Assembly: GCA_025055765.1 (NCBI GenBank) | Contig: JANWWS010000007.1 | Coordinates: 82,579 to 146,578, forward strand | DNA length: 64,000 nt | Direction: 5' to 3' | DNA from: Leptospiraceae bacterium | Lineage (GTDB): Bacteria > Spirochaetota > Leptospiria > Turneriellales > Turneriellaceae | Shown here: positions 45,651 to 55,079 of the stretch, one piece after another | How the letters are laid out: each line of letters opens with the position of its first letter | How positions within the stretch are numbered: the stretch's first letter is position 1 | Position numbers and translations under genes: made by a program | Notes under the pieces: model-generated | The model's database searches: none | Told to the model about the DNA's origin: nothing | Seen by the model: only the letters and a program-made list of their open reading frames with translations

Positions 45651-46532
45651 ATGGGGCATCGTCTTGGGCAAGAAAAAGCAGTTGGTGTTGGTATAATATT
45701 ATATTGGGAAGAGAATAGCTCTTTGCCAAAAACTCGTTTACTTCATCTACAGCTCCGCAAGACAACCGCTATCATAGGAAAATTTGCAGGTTCCAATATT
45801 TTTTTTTACCCGGTTATTTTAGCCAAAAGCCGCCACGGGCTTTTCTTGCCTCAATTACCTAAAGGGGTTATCTTGCGAGAAAGCTCTCCAGAGAAAGCCC
45901 TGCCTATCTTTTTATTAAGACGATGCCAGAAAATATTAATCCTCCCAAGCCAAATTCTACCCAACTATCGGGATTTTGCGTATTTGCTTAATTTAAAAGA
46001 AGCCGTAGCTCTTCTTGAGCCAAGACCTGGTAACTTTTGGAGCACCCTCCTTTTGCCACTCCAAGATGCCCGCTGGGGATTGATTGGCTTGGATATAGAA
46101 AAGCTACGCCAGCTAAGACAAAGACGGCTGCCAAAACCAAAACAAAAAAGCTATAGCCGCTATCCTCTCCCGGAGAGACTTTTCCTAACCTTGTGGTTTT
46201 CTTCTGGGAAACTTTTTCGTCGCAAAGGAAGGTCACGTGCCTTTTTATCGCTGACCTTCTTTTTAAGTTGGCGATTTTTCTTTGAATTTATCCATCTCTG
46301 GCTCAAAGGTTATCCTTGGCCATCTATGCGAATAAAGTCCCTGCATTTTCGTATTTTGGCAAGTCAATTTGCCATATTCTTGGGATTAACGATTTCTCCA
46401 TCAAGCCTTCTATGGTTTTATATTTTGGTTGCCCTTGCCCTTAGCTGGGATTATTTTTTCTTTGAAAGTCATATAAGAAAGAAATTTTGGCAAATGACTT
46501 TTTTTCGTCTCCTTTTTTTCTTTTTAGCATAG
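45651..46532 (+). CDS. Membrane protein with Lgt-like C-terminal half
   Basis: Protein of 293 residues of uncertain function. The first 170 residues look soluble. The C-terminal part holds hydrophobic segments, and FFLSWRFFFEFIHLW near residue 205 followed by ILASQFAIFLGLTISPSSL resembles the last transmembrane part of prolipoprotein diacylglyceryl transferase (Lgt), but the conserved Lgt Arg/His/Asn motifs are not visible. The ATG at 45651 lies 2 bases after the hemW stop; a GTG at 45642 is an alternative. It might be a degraded or specialised Lgt paralog; this is tentative. Confidence 0.5.
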   Translation: MGHRLGQEKAVGVGIILYWEENSSLPKTRLLHLQLRKTTAIIGKFAGSNIFFYPVILAKSRHGLFLPQLPKGVILRESSPEKALPIFLLRRCQKILILPSQILPNYRDFAYLLNLKEAVALLEPRPGNFWSTLLLPLQDARWGLIGLDIEKLRQLRQRRLPKPKQKSYSRYPLPERLFLTLWFSSGKLFRRKGRSRAFLSLTFFLSWRFFFEFIHLWLKGYPWPSMRIKSLHFRILASQFAIFLGLTISPSSLLWFYILVALALSWDYFFFESHIRKKFWQMTFFRLLFFFLA

Positions 46533-46599
46533 CTCTTGGAAAAGAGCTCAGAAAAAAACAAAATGCTTGTACATTAGGCTCTACCTTCTAAAGAGGACC

Positions 46600-48375
46600 A
46601 TGCAGTCGTCGACACAGCTACGGCGTCGCTACTTGGCTCTAGCCAATGCCGCCACCATTATCAACGCAGACCTAGAGCTGCCTCAAGTTTTGCACCTCAT
46701 TATGCTGAGCGCCAAAGATATTCTCGAAGCAGAAGCCTGCTCCTTATTTCTTTTGGACCACCAACAAAACATTCTCTATTGTGAGGTGGCCCTAGGAGAA
46801 AGAGGCGAAATCTTACGCCAGTTTCTTCGCCTTGAGCTTGGCCATGGCATAGCCGGCTGGGTCGCCAAAGAGAGAGAAGCCGTTATGATTGAAGATGCCT
46901 ACCAAGATCCTAGATTTGATCCCGAGTGGGACAAGAAAAGTGGTTTTCGCACTCGTTCTTTGATTTGCGTACCCATGTTTCTTAAGTCCCGCTTAATAGG
47001 TACCTTAGAAGTGATAAACAAAATACACGGGACTACCTTTACAAGTGATGATCTTGAAATTCTCACCCACTTAGCCGATGTAGCGGCTGTTAGCATCGAA
47101 AACGCCCGCCTAAGAGAAAGCTTACGCAAAAAGGTCATGGAGTTAACCATTATCTACGAATTTGAGCATGAGATGGCAATTGAACAGCGCCTCGATGTTT
47201 TAGGCGAATGGGTACTTGACAAATGTCTGAGTTTTTTAGAGGCCAAAGTAGGTACTATTTATCTTCTTGACGATAAGGAAAACATCTTAAGGATCCTAAG
47301 TGCCAGAGGTCTACCTCGAAAGGCCTATGATGAAATTGTTGTTCCCGTGGGCGAGGGTATTGCAGGGTGGGTTGCTCGTGAAAGAAAAGCTGTTCTCGTG
47401 CAAGATCTCCCGTCTGACCCTAGGTACAACAAATACGCCAAATACACCTATGAGACCGATTCTCTCATTTCGGCTCCCTTACTTGTCGGTGATAAACTCA
47501 TTGGTGTTATTAGTATAAACAATAAAAAGAATGGGTTTGCTTTTACCCACAGCGACCTTAGTCTTCTAGAAACCATCGCAGCTCGCTTGGCACTTACCAT
47601 CCGCCATGTCCAATTGCACCAAGAACTCTACAGAGAAAAAGAAGACCGCGAACGTGCGCGCCGCCTAATACAGAACATTTTGCCTGCCCATGTTCCTCAA
47701 AAAGAGAAATGTGAGATTGCCTTTCGTTACATTCCTTATTCCGAAGTAGGCGGTGATTATTATACCTTTTATGAAATTTCACCGACAAAACTTGGTATTT
47801 TGGTGGTCGATGTTTCTGGTCATGGGATAAGTGCTGCTATGGTTGCTATTATGGCTAACATGCTCACGCAGACTTTCGATAGGGCCATACTAGAAAGGCC
47901 ATCCCTTTTTCTTCAGGAACTAAATGAGTTACTTCTTGGCCGCACAGCAGGAAACTTTTTGACGGCAAGTTATGCGGTAATTGATCTACAAGACATGATG
48001 CTTCGTTATGGAAATGCAGGCCACGTAAATGCGCTGCTAGCAGAAAAAGAAAAGAGAGAAGTTATCACCCTAGAGGCCGCAGGTAAACTCCTTGGTGTAT
48101 TCCGGGGACTTATTTATAGTGAAAAAGAACGCAAACTTAATTCATCGCGACTTGTCTTTTATACAGATGGTCTTCTTGAGCTCTCGACCCCCGATAAGAG
48201 CAAGATGTACACCGAGGAAGAATTACGCCAAGCTGTTATAGAGACCTTAAGTCTACCTCCTCAAGAAGCCTGCGATGAAATTATCCGTATAGCTAGGAGT
48301 AGTTGCGAGCGAAAAGCTTTTGATGACGATGTTACTCTTGTAATTGTAGATGTTATGGGGGGGAGCCCCCCCTAG
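46600..48375 (+). CDS. GAF-GAF-PP2C (RsbU-type) serine phosphatase
   Basis: Cytoplasmic signalling phosphatase of 591 residues. Two GAF domains (about residues 22-175 and 200-345) contain parallel motifs GHGIAGWVAKEREAV and GEGIAGWVARERKAV, then a coiled linker and a SpoIIE-type PP2C domain with VGGDYYTF near 382, DVSGHGISAAMVA near 403, GNAGHVN near 472 and DDDVTLV near 576, so the metal-binding Asp residues are intact. Such proteins dephosphorylate anti-sigma antagonists. Start: ATG 46600 with AAGAGGA upstream. No STAS or anti-sigma gene lies adjacent. A GC hairpin spans its stop codon. Confidence 0.93.
   Translation: MQSSTQLRRRYLALANAATIINADLELPQVLHLIMLSAKDILEAEACSLFLLDHQQNILYCEVALGERGEILRQFLRLELGHGIAGWVAKEREAVMIEDAYQDPRFDPEWDKKSGFRTRSLICVPMFLKSRLIGTLEVINKIHGTTFTSDDLEILTHLADVAAVSIENARLRESLRKKVMELTIIYEFEHEMAIEQRLDVLGEWVLDKCLSFLEAKVGTIYLLDDKENILRILSARGLPRKAYDEIVVPVGEGIAGWVARERKAVLVQDLPSDPRYNKYAKYTYETDSLISAPLLVGDKLIGVISINNKKNGFAFTHSDLSLLETIAARLALTIRHVQLHQELYREKEDRERARRLIQNILPAHVPQKEKCEIAFRYIPYSEVGGDYYTFYEISPTKLGILVVDVSGHGISAAMVAIMANMLTQTFDRAILERPSLFLQELNELLLGRTAGNFLTASYAVIDLQDMMLRYGNAGHVNALLAEKEKREVITLEAAGKLLGVFRGLIYSEKERKLNSSRLVFYTDGLLELSTPDKSKMYTEEELRQAVIETLSLPPQEACDEIIRIARSSCERKAFDDDVTLVIVDVMGGSPP
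48357..48372. terminator. G7-AG-C7 hairpin between convergent genes
   Basis: Seven G, AG, then seven C at 48357-48372 can form a 6-base GC stem just before the stop of the PP2C gene and 6 bases beyond the stop of the peroxiredoxin gene. It lacks a good T-run on either strand, so terminator function is uncertain. Confidence 0.35.
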
Positions 48376-48377
48376 CT

Positions 48378-48965
48378 TTAAGCGTGCTTGGCAAAATATT
48401 CTTTGGCTTTAGTGACATCCGCCTTCATGACATCGGTACCGGGCTTCCAGTTAGCAGGACATACCTCACCGGGATGGCTTTCGCAATACTGGTCTGCCTG
48501 CACTAGGCGCAAAACTTCATCTACATTGCGCCCCACATTGTTGTTATTAATGATCGAGGCTTTGAGAATACCCTTGCCATCAATAATAAACACCCCACGT
48601 AAGGTGATGCCCGCTTCCTCAATGAGCACTCCGTAGCTACGCGAAATATCTTTTGTAATATCCGCAATTAGAGGATAGCGGATTTCTCCAAGCCCTCCTT
48701 CCTTGCGTGGTGTGTTAATCCAAGCAAGGTGGCTGTATTTACTGTCAACACTGGCACCCAAAATCTCTGTATTTATTTTCGCAAATTCATCGTAGCGGTC
48801 AGAAAAGGCAGTAATTTCCGTGGGACATACAAAGGTAAAGTCGAGCGGATAGAAAAACAGCACGACATACTTACCCTTGTAGTCAGAAAGGGAAATTTTC
48901 TTAAACTCCTTTCCCACCACTGCTTCGGCAGTAAAATCTGGTGCTTTTTGTCCTACTTGTACCAT
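48378..48965 (-). CDS. Typical 2-Cys peroxiredoxin
   Basis: Reduces H2O2 and organic peroxides. 195 residues with the peroxidatic Cys in [13 protein letters not shown] near residue 48 and the resolving Cys in GEVCPANW near 168, the AhpC/Prx1 arrangement. The ATG at 48965 follows AGGAGAGAG. A 29-base perfect palindrome containing a PerR/Fur-type box lies directly upstream, so peroxide-induced expression is likely. No ahpF-type reductase is beside it; the thioredoxin system probably recycles it. Confidence 0.96.
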   Translation of the reverse strand: MVQVGQKAPDFTAEAVVGKEFKKISLSDYKGKYVVLFFYPLDFTFVCPTEITAFSDRYDEFAKINTEILGASVDSKYSHLAWINTPRKEGGLGEIRYPLIADITKDISRSYGVLIEEAGITLRGVFIIDGKGILKASIINNNNVGRNVDEVLRLVQADQYCESHPGEVCPANWKPGTDVMKADVTKAKEYFAKHA

Positions 48966-48978
48966 ATCTCTCTCCTTT

Positions 48979-49007
48979 TTATAATTTAGAATAATTCTAA
49001 ATTATAA
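48979..49007. promoter_or_regulatory. PerR/Fur-type operator upstream of peroxiredoxin
   Basis: A perfect 29-base palindrome (14-1-14) whose core TTAGAATAATTCTAA (48986-49000) is a 7-1-7 site like the PerR box TTATAATNATTATAA. It sits 14 bases upstream of the peroxiredoxin start codon and contains TATAAT that could serve as the -10, so bound PerR would block transcription. Confidence 0.82.
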
Positions 49008-49030
49008 AAAAATTTCTCACTGGCAAAAAT

Positions 49031-50341
49031 TTATGCAAAGACTTCTTCTAAAAGCTGGTTTACATGCACAAAAAAGCTTTGTTGAATATCCCCCCATACA
49101 TTTGGGGTTCCCCCCCAAAAAACACGTTCCATCCCAAGCCTCACAAGAGACTTTAGGCGTTCCTGCACGTAACTTGCCGAGCGAATTTCTCCCGTAAGGG
49201 AAATTTCTCCAACCGCGGCCACCTTACGCGGAAGAGGTTTTTCCAAGTAGCTTGAGGCCATAGCCAAGAGAAGGGCAAGATCACCAGCAGGCTCGCTTAA
49301 GGGTGCACCTCCACGAATACGCACAAAAATATCGCATTGGGAGAGACGGTATTTGGCGTATTTTTCTAAAATAGCGGCAATGAGATGTATGCGAGCGACG
49401 TCAATAGCTTCCCCTATACGCCGTCCACTTGTAAATCCACTGGGAGCCACGAGTACCTGCACCTCAAGAGGCAAGATATGTTGCCCTTCCCTTTGGGGGA
49501 AAAGTATACTGCCTATACCCCCAGTTTGTTCTACTTGGATTAAATAATGGCCTTCCGGTAAAGCTTTTAATCCAGAGGATGTCATTTCAAAGAGGGCGAT
49601 TTCTCCGGTGTGCCCAAAGCGGTTTTTCACGGCTCTTAAGATGCGCTCCTGTCCTGTTAGAGTGGACTCAAAATACAGCACGACATCCACAGCATGTTCG
49701 AGCAACTTAGGCCCCGCTATTTGTCCATCCTTGGTGATATGCCCCGTCATGATGACAGGCGTAGCTTTTTTCTTGGCAAACTCAATAAATAGCTGGGCAC
49801 ACTCTCTAATTTGGGCAAGGGAACCCGAAAAACCACGTCCACCTTCCTGCCATACCGCTTGAATCGAGTCAAGAAGTACTAGCTCGGCTCTCGCCTTTTC
49901 TAAAAGAGAGATTATGGAGCCCACGTGGTTTTCTTGAATAAAAAATAAATGTTCGCCTATAGCGCCAATGCGCTCACAGCGGTCTCGTACCTGCTCGAGA
50001 CTTTCCTCTGCACTTACATAGACAGTCTTGTGGCCACACTTTGCCAACTCCAAAAGCAGTGTGGATTTCCCTACCCCTGGCTCCCCTCCTAAAAGAATCA
50101 CACTGCCGGCAACAAGTCCAGATCCAAGTAGGCGGTCTAACTCGGGAATTTTTGTGGATATTCGCCTCAGCTGACCCGCCTGTGTCGCTCTCGTCAGCTC
50201 TACCGAAGGAACTGCCACCCGGCCTACACTCTTCTCTTGAAGCGAATTCCAGGAGCCGCAACTACGGCATTGCCCCTGCCACTTTAGGTAGCTTTCCCCG
50301 CAATTGCTGCAGATGTAAACTTTTCGTGACTGCGCATGCAT
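49031..50341 (-). CDS. radA: DNA repair protein RadA
   Basis: RecA-like ATPase and branch-migration helicase in recombinational repair. 436 residues: zinc finger CSNCGESYLKWQGQCRSC near 11-28, Walker A GGEPGVGKSTLLL near 85, the RadA-specific VKNRFG near 237, and a C-terminal Lon-like domain with GGAPLSEPAGDLALLLAMASS near 345. Full length with all motifs intact. It is transcribed leftward after the cox operon terminator. Confidence 0.97.
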   Translation of the reverse strand: MHAQSRKVYICSNCGESYLKWQGQCRSCGSWNSLQEKSVGRVAVPSVELTRATQAGQLRRISTKIPELDRLLGSGLVAGSVILLGGEPGVGKSTLLLELAKCGHKTVYVSAEESLEQVRDRCERIGAIGEHLFFIQENHVGSIISLLEKARAELVLLDSIQAVWQEGGRGFSGSLAQIRECAQLFIEFAKKKATPVIMTGHITKDGQIAGPKLLEHAVDVVLYFESTLTGQERILRAVKNRFGHTGEIALFEMTSSGLKALPEGHYLIQVEQTGGIGSILFPQREGQHILPLEVQVLVAPSGFTSGRRIGEAIDVARIHLIAAILEKYAKYRLSQCDIFVRIRGGAPLSEPAGDLALLLAMASSYLEKPLPRKVAAVGEISLTGEIRSASYVQERLKSLVRLGMERVFWGGTPNVWGDIQQSFFVHVNQLLEEVFA

Positions 50342-50350
50342 AAGGTATAA

Positions 50351-50375
50351 AAAAACCCGCCAGAGGCGGGTTTTT
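50351..50375 (-). terminator. Terminator of the cox operon
   Basis: Stem AAAAACCCGCC / GGCGGGTTTTT with an AGA loop (50351-50375), flanked by A- and T-runs so it can work on both strands. It lies 20 bases after the last cox gene and before radA. Confidence 0.9.
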
Positions 50376-50395
50376 CTTTTCGATATGTTTTTTTC

Positions 50396-50704
50396 TTAGG
50401 GAAAAACCTTTTCTACACCCACACGAATTGTGGTATCCCAGATGATGGCACCAATGGCCAAGATAATAAACGGGATGGCCAAAATCGCAAAAGCAACAAC
50501 CAATTTGTTCTCCCATCTCAGGTGCATAAAGAACAACATGACCAACGAAACCTTAATGGTAGCAATCAATACCGCAATGACGATATTTATAGCAAGCGAA
50601 CCAAAATTCACATGGGCAGCCCAAACCGTAATAACGGTCAGAATTAAAAGTGCTGCTAAGGTGAGCGCCATCTCTTTAACATGAGATTTTCCATTACCCG
50701 CCAT
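50396..50704 (-). CDS. Cytochrome c oxidase subunit IV (prokaryotic type)
   Basis: Small membrane subunit of 102 residues with three hydrophobic helices and the family stretch TIKVSLVMLFFMHLRWENKL near residue 52. It belongs to the Pro_CoxIV (CtaF/CyoD-like) group and probably stabilises the oxidase. ATG 50704 with AAGGAGAAC is preferred; a longer TTG-started form would overlap coxC. It is the last gene of the sco-coxB-coxA-coxC-coxD operon and is followed by the terminator. Confidence 0.9.
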   Translation of the reverse strand: MAGNGKSHVKEMALTLAALLILTVITVWAAHVNFGSLAINIVIAVLIATIKVSLVMLFFMHLRWENKLVVAFAILAIPFIILAIGAIIWDTTIRVGVEKVFP

Positions 50705-50714
50705 ATTGTTCTCC

Positions 50715-51482
50715 TTACGATACAAGATAAAGCAGAGGGAAGAGGTAAATCCAAATTAAATCTACGAGGTGCCAGTAGAGACCACCTACCTCTACGGGGG
50801 TATACCAGCCCGGGTGAAACTCACCTCGTAACCCTTTTATGAGAACCCAGCTCAAAAGGGCCACCCCAACTACGATGTGAAGGCCATGTACACCAGTGAG
50901 AAAAAAGTACAGGAAGAAGAACATACTGGCAAAGGCTGGCTTCGTGAGGGGATCCCCACTGCCAATATTCGCTACGTTAAAGGGTATCACTCGACATACT
51001 TCTTGACCAGCCGTATTGGTAAAACACTTACCCTGCTCTTTTAAATCTTTCAGGAGAGCAGGAGATTTTGCCAGGGCAACGGCCTCGAGTTCTACTTCAT
51101 GCATTTTATGAGAATACTCAAAATATTTATTCCCCAGAAAAACAAGGCCACATCCAATGGTAAACGCAAGCAGTATGTTCATAAGCCGGATATTACCCTG
51201 CTTTATCGCCTCAATGGACCAAGCTACGGTAAATGAAGAAACGAGCAAAATAATGGTATTCGCAGCACCAAAACCTACACTTAGCTCATGGGCTGAGGCA
51301 TGAAACCCAGCTGGATCGTGAAAGTAGTAGACCGCGTAGGCGGTGAAAAGTACAGCAAAAAGCAACAGTTCTGTTGCCAAAAAGAGCCAAAAGCCCATCC
51401 GGGACATGTCATAGACTAGCTCCGGCGGATTTCCCCACTTACTACCATCATGTAGTTTTTTCACTGCTGTTGCCACACTCAT
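50715..51482 (-). CDS. coxC: Cytochrome c oxidase subunit III
   Basis: Membrane subunit III, 255 residues, with the helices and loops [19 protein letters not shown] near residue 28, [19 protein letters not shown] near 190 and [21 protein letters not shown] at the end. A soluble insertion of about 50 residues with two Cys ([13 protein letters not shown]) lies between helices at residues 130-180 and is unusual; it could form a disulfide outside the membrane. It overlaps coxA by 4 bases. Confidence 0.95.
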   Translation of the reverse strand: MSVATAVKKLHDGSKWGNPPELVYDMSRMGFWLFLATELLLFAVLFTAYAVYYFHDPAGFHASAHELSVGFGAANTIILLVSSFTVAWSIEAIKQGNIRLMNILLAFTIGCGLVFLGNKYFEYSHKMHEVELEAVALAKSPALLKDLKEQGKCFTNTAGQEVCRVIPFNVANIGSGDPLTKPAFASMFFFLYFFLTGVHGLHIVVGVALLSWVLIKGLRGEFHPGWYTPVEVGGLYWHLVDLIWIYLFPLLYLVS

Positions 51483-53098
51483 AAGGACTCCTTCTTACGC
51501 TCCTCTTTTTGGCCATAATCATAGGGCCAGCTTGTGATCGTAGGAATTTCATGGAAGTTATGTTCCGTGGGAGGACTTTCAATTTGCCACTCGAGGGTAT
51601 TGGCTCTCCATGGATTAGCCGGAGCCTTTTCGCCTTTCTTAAGAGAAATAAGTAGGTTCAATATAGTCACGAAATAGCCAATACCCAAGGTGTAGGCCCC
51701 AATGCTGGAAATAAGATGTAAGGGAGCAAACTCCGGTAGATAATCCGCATAACGGCGAGGCATACCACCAATGCCTAAGATAAATTGGGGTATAAAGGTT
51801 AAGTTAAAACCAATAAATACAAACCAAAACATAAAGGCGGCTACTTTTTCGTTATACATCCTGCCAGTTATCTTTGGCCACCAGTAATGTAGGGCTGCGA
51901 TCATCATAAGCACCGTGCCACCTTGGATGGTGTAATGGAAGTGGCCTACTACGAAATAGGTATCATGGAGATGCACATCCACCCCAATCATTGCAAGGGG
52001 CAGACCCGTGAGACCCCCTATGATAAAGAGGAAAATAAAGGCTAGCGAATAAAGCATGGGGGTTTTTAATTCAATTTGACCCTTATAGAGGGTGGCTAGC
52101 CAGTTGAACACCTTAATAGCAGTGGGTACAGCTACTGTAAAAGTCAAAAAGGAAAATACAATCCCCGCTGTGGTGGAAAGAGAGCTCACAAAGAGATGGT
52201 GGGCCCAAACAACGAAGCTTACCGCGGCGATAGCCACTGAGGACCAGGCAATAGCTTTGTAGCCAAATATGGGCTTACGGCTAAAAACCGGTAGTATTTC
52301 GGAAACCACACCCATCGCTGGCAGGATCATTATATATACCACAGGATGAGAATAAAACCAAAAGAAATGCTGGAAAAGGACTGGATCTCCCCCAAGGGCT
52401 GGTGTAAAAAAACCCACCCCAAATACGCGTTCCGCGACCAATAATATAAGAGAAATGCCTACAACGGGTGTGGCGATAACTTGGATGAGCGAAGCGGAGT
52501 AAATTGCCCACACAAAAAGAGGCAGTCGATACCAAGTCATACCCGGTGCTCGCATTTTATGCACCGTGACAATAAAGTTAATACCCGTTAAAATGGACGA
52601 AAAACCAAGCACAAAAGCACCTAAGGTAAGGGTAATCACATTGGTGTCTGTGGTTGAGGAATAAGGTGGATAAAAAGTCCAACCAGTATCGGCGGGATTA
52701 GCAAGCCCAAGAGCAATAATAAAAAGTCCCGCCAGGTACACTTGGAAACTAAAGCGGTTTAAGACAGGAAAGGCAACATCTCTAGCACCTATTTGGATGG
52801 GCAAAACAAAATTGCCAAAGGTAGCTACAATACCTGGAACAATGAAAAGGAAGATCATGATAGACCCATGAAGTGTCATCAGTACATTGTAGGTTTGTGG
52901 GTCCATGAATTGCATTCCAGGCCGGGCAAGTTCCGCCCTCATGAGAAGAGCAAAAACGCCGCCCACAAGAAAAGCCGACATAGTAGTGATTAGATAAAGA
53001 ATGCCTATTCTCTTATGGTCTACCGACGAGAGCCACGATAAAATCCCCTTTTTCTCAAGGTAACTTACCGGAGCATGCTCTGCTACTGCATGTGCCAT
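51479..53098 (-). CDS. coxA: Cytochrome c oxidase subunit I, A2 type
   Basis: Heme-copper oxidase core of 539 residues that reduces O2 to water and pumps protons. Helix-VI sequence [15 protein letters not shown] near residue 247 carries YSHPxV, in which the A1-type Glu (HPEV) is replaced and Tyr-Ser take its place; this is the A2-type signature found in caa3 oxidases of Thermus and Rhodothermus. CuB His residues are in YSHP and AHHLFVSS; heme ligands in HFHYTIQGG. About 12 transmembrane helices. The gene lies between coxB and coxC. Confidence 0.97.
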   Translation of the reverse strand: MAHAVAEHAPVSYLEKKGILSWLSSVDHKRIGILYLITTMSAFLVGGVFALLMRAELARPGMQFMDPQTYNVLMTLHGSIMIFLFIVPGIVATFGNFVLPIQIGARDVAFPVLNRFSFQVYLAGLFIIALGLANPADTGWTFYPPYSSTTDTNVITLTLGAFVLGFSSILTGINFIVTVHKMRAPGMTWYRLPLFVWAIYSASLIQVIATPVVGISLILLVAERVFGVGFFTPALGGDPVLFQHFFWFYSHPVVYIMILPAMGVVSEILPVFSRKPIFGYKAIAWSSVAIAAVSFVVWAHHLFVSSLSTTAGIVFSFLTFTVAVPTAIKVFNWLATLYKGQIELKTPMLYSLAFIFLFIIGGLTGLPLAMIGVDVHLHDTYFVVGHFHYTIQGGTVLMMIAALHYWWPKITGRMYNEKVAAFMFWFVFIGFNLTFIPQFILGIGGMPRRYADYLPEFAPLHLISSIGAYTLGIGYFVTILNLLISLKKGEKAPANPWRANTLEWQIESPPTEHNFHEIPTITSWPYDYGQKEERKKESL

Positions 53099-53113
53099 TT
53101 TATACCTCCACTC

Positions 53114-54190
53114 TTAGTTTTTTAGAGAACGTAGGAATGCCACAAGTGCCTCAACTTCGTCTTCTGTTACATTTTGAGGAGGCATAGCTGGGGGGTACCC
53201 CTTTACAATTTTCGCCATGGGCTTAAGGATGGATTCCTTGAGGTAAGCATCATCTACCGTCAACTTACTACCATCCTGCATTTCTTCTTGCTTGCCATAT
53301 ATACCATTAAGCGGCGGCCCTACCAGGCGGTTTCCCTGAAGACCATGGCAAGCATTACACCCCTTTGCTGTGAAAAGTCTTGTCCCCTCGGCAATAAGGG
53401 TTGCCTCATCTTTGACCTGACCAATTGTTTTTAGCTTCTCACGTAACTTGGCAAGTTCTGCTTCCTTCCACTGTTCAAAGGCAACAGGCTCCATTACCAA
53501 AACCTTCCCCGCCATACCAGCGTGGTCCTTACCGCAATATTCTGTGCAAAAGATTGGGAACTCCCCTAACTCCGTCGCTTGAAACCAGAGACGGGTTTTT
53601 AGGCCAGGCACAGCATCTTGTTTTACCCGAAATGCTGGTATGTAAAGGCTGTGAATGACATCCTGGGATTCAATTTGGAGGGTTATATTGCGCCCCTTCG
53701 GGATCCTAAACAAAAATTGGTTTTCTTGTTTGGCTAGCTGTGTTTGACCGCTACCTTTTTCGGGGTTGATGTTTTCTGTATTACCGGAGATGCAAAGTTT
53801 TTTCCCGCTAGCTTGGTCTTCTACACAATAAGGATAGTAAAAGTTCCAGAACCACTTTTGACCAACCACCCGAATGACCTCACTGTCTTGGGGAAAATTT
53901 CGCAGCTCTTTTATGGCCACATATCCATAATAGAACAGCACAAGCAAGATTAAAGATGGCACTATCGTCCATATTATCTCTAAAGTTGTATTATGCGTAA
54001 GGTGAGGAGTTTCCCGCTCAGCTTCGTTTTTGCGTCGGCGATAGCGTACTACAAAGTAAATAAGAACGCCTTCTACTACAAGAAAGGCCAATATAGAGAT
54101 AATCATGACGAGCCAAAAGGCAAAATCAACCACCGGTGCCGAACTTGAGGCCGATGGTGGCAAAACTAATGCGGGGTAAATATCACTCAT
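53114..54190 (-). CDS. coxB: Cytochrome c oxidase subunit II fused to cytochrome c
   Basis: Subunit II, 358 residues. Two N-terminal helices are followed by the CuA domain with its ligands: His in DVIHSLYIP near residue 180 and CTEYCGKDHAGM near 222. A C-terminal cytochrome c domain has CNACH near 278 and axial Met in YPPAMPP near 333. The fusion identifies a caa3-type oxidase that takes electrons directly from a soluble or membrane cytochrome c. There is no clear signal peptide before the first helix. Its 5' end overlaps sco by 4 bases. Confidence 0.97.
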   Translation of the reverse strand: MSDIYPALVLPPSASSSAPVVDFAFWLVMIISILAFLVVEGVLIYFVVRYRRRKNEAERETPHLTHNTTLEIIWTIVPSLILLVLFYYGYVAIKELRNFPQDSEVIRVVGQKWFWNFYYPYCVEDQASGKKLCISGNTENINPEKGSGQTQLAKQENQFLFRIPKGRNITLQIESQDVIHSLYIPAFRVKQDAVPGLKTRLWFQATELGEFPIFCTEYCGKDHAGMAGKVLVMEPVAFEQWKEAELAKLREKLKTIGQVKDEATLIAEGTRLFTAKGCNACHGLQGNRLVGPPLNGIYGKQEEMQDGSKLTVDDAYLKESILKPMAKIVKGYPPAMPPQNVTEDEVEALVAFLRSLKN

Positions 54191-55032
54191 GTTAGTTGCT
54201 CCATTCCTTTGTTTCTTTTTTTCTTTTTCTGGCTTTCCTTATACCATAAGAAACCCAAAATCACGAGAAAGATTAGCGCACCGCCTCCTGCAGCTAGGCG
54301 CATAACCCGCCAAGCCACAAGAGAGTATTTTTTCTTCACCGGATCATAGCTAAAACAGTACATGGCTAACCTTTCACTAAGACCCCCAAGTTTCCCCTGG
54401 GCTGTCTCGAGTATGGCCATTTTGAAATCATTAGGCGGGAAGTCAATCCCATATAAATAGCGACTGATCACACCTTCCGAGCTAACGAAGATAATCCCTG
54501 CCTGGTGAAGGTATTCGATGCCCTCACGACGGTAATAAAAGCCCAGCGCATTCGTTAGGGATTGTATGTTTTCCTCTCGGTCAGCTGTTAAAAAAAACCA
54601 GGCTTTCTCCATTTCTTCCCTCGTGAGGTCACGCCTTTCCTCATGCAGTTTACTAAGATAGTTGTCCTTTTTTGCTTGCGCTAAGGTATAGCTTTCCAAG
54701 GGGTTAATAGAAAAACTTACCACAATATAATCGCGCCCCGGTCTTAGGCTTTTTTCTCTTGCAATAGCTCTCATAAGACCATTTAACACAAAGTTGCATA
54801 AATTGGGGCAGGTGTAATAAACAGGGGCTATGATTACGACAGGTGTGCGCTTTAAAAATGCCTCCAGCGCCACAACTTGCCCATTTTCAAGATAGAACTC
54901 AGGACCCACTGGGATGCCCTGACCAAGCTTTTCCTCTATTCCAATGCCCTCTGGCAGAGAATCAGCGCCCCAGAGACCAGCCCCTATTAGTAAGGCTAGC
55001 CACCCCACGGTGAACTTGCGGTATAGACCCAC
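54187..55032 (-). CDS. SCO1/SenC copper chaperone with C-terminal membrane anchor
   Basis: Delivers copper to the CuA site of coxB. 281 residues: N-terminal signal or anchor (WLALLIGAGLWGA), thioredoxin-like fold with YTCPNLC (CxxxC) near residue 76 and the His ligand in YLHQAG near 174, then an extra transmembrane helix near 250-268 and a Lys-rich tail inside. It is the first cox-operon gene. A GTG at 55032 is the apparent start, preceded by AAGGGGTGG; this region is inside an 8-base-stem hairpin. Confidence 0.9.
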   Translation of the reverse strand: MGLYRKFTVGWLALLIGAGLWGADSLPEGIGIEEKLGQGIPVGPEFYLENGQVVALEAFLKRTPVVIIAPVYYTCPNLCNFVLNGLMRAIAREKSLRPGRDYIVVSFSINPLESYTLAQAKKDNYLSKLHEERRDLTREEMEKAWFFLTADREENIQSLTNALGFYYRREGIEYLHQAGIIFVSSEGVISRYLYGIDFPPNDFKMAILETAQGKLGGLSERLAMYCFSYDPVKKKYSLVAWRVMRLAAGGGALIFLVILGFLWYKESQKKKKRNKGMEQLT

Positions 55033-55079
55033 CCCACCCCTTGGTCAGGTGGGTCTTATTCTTGTCAAGAAATTTTTAT

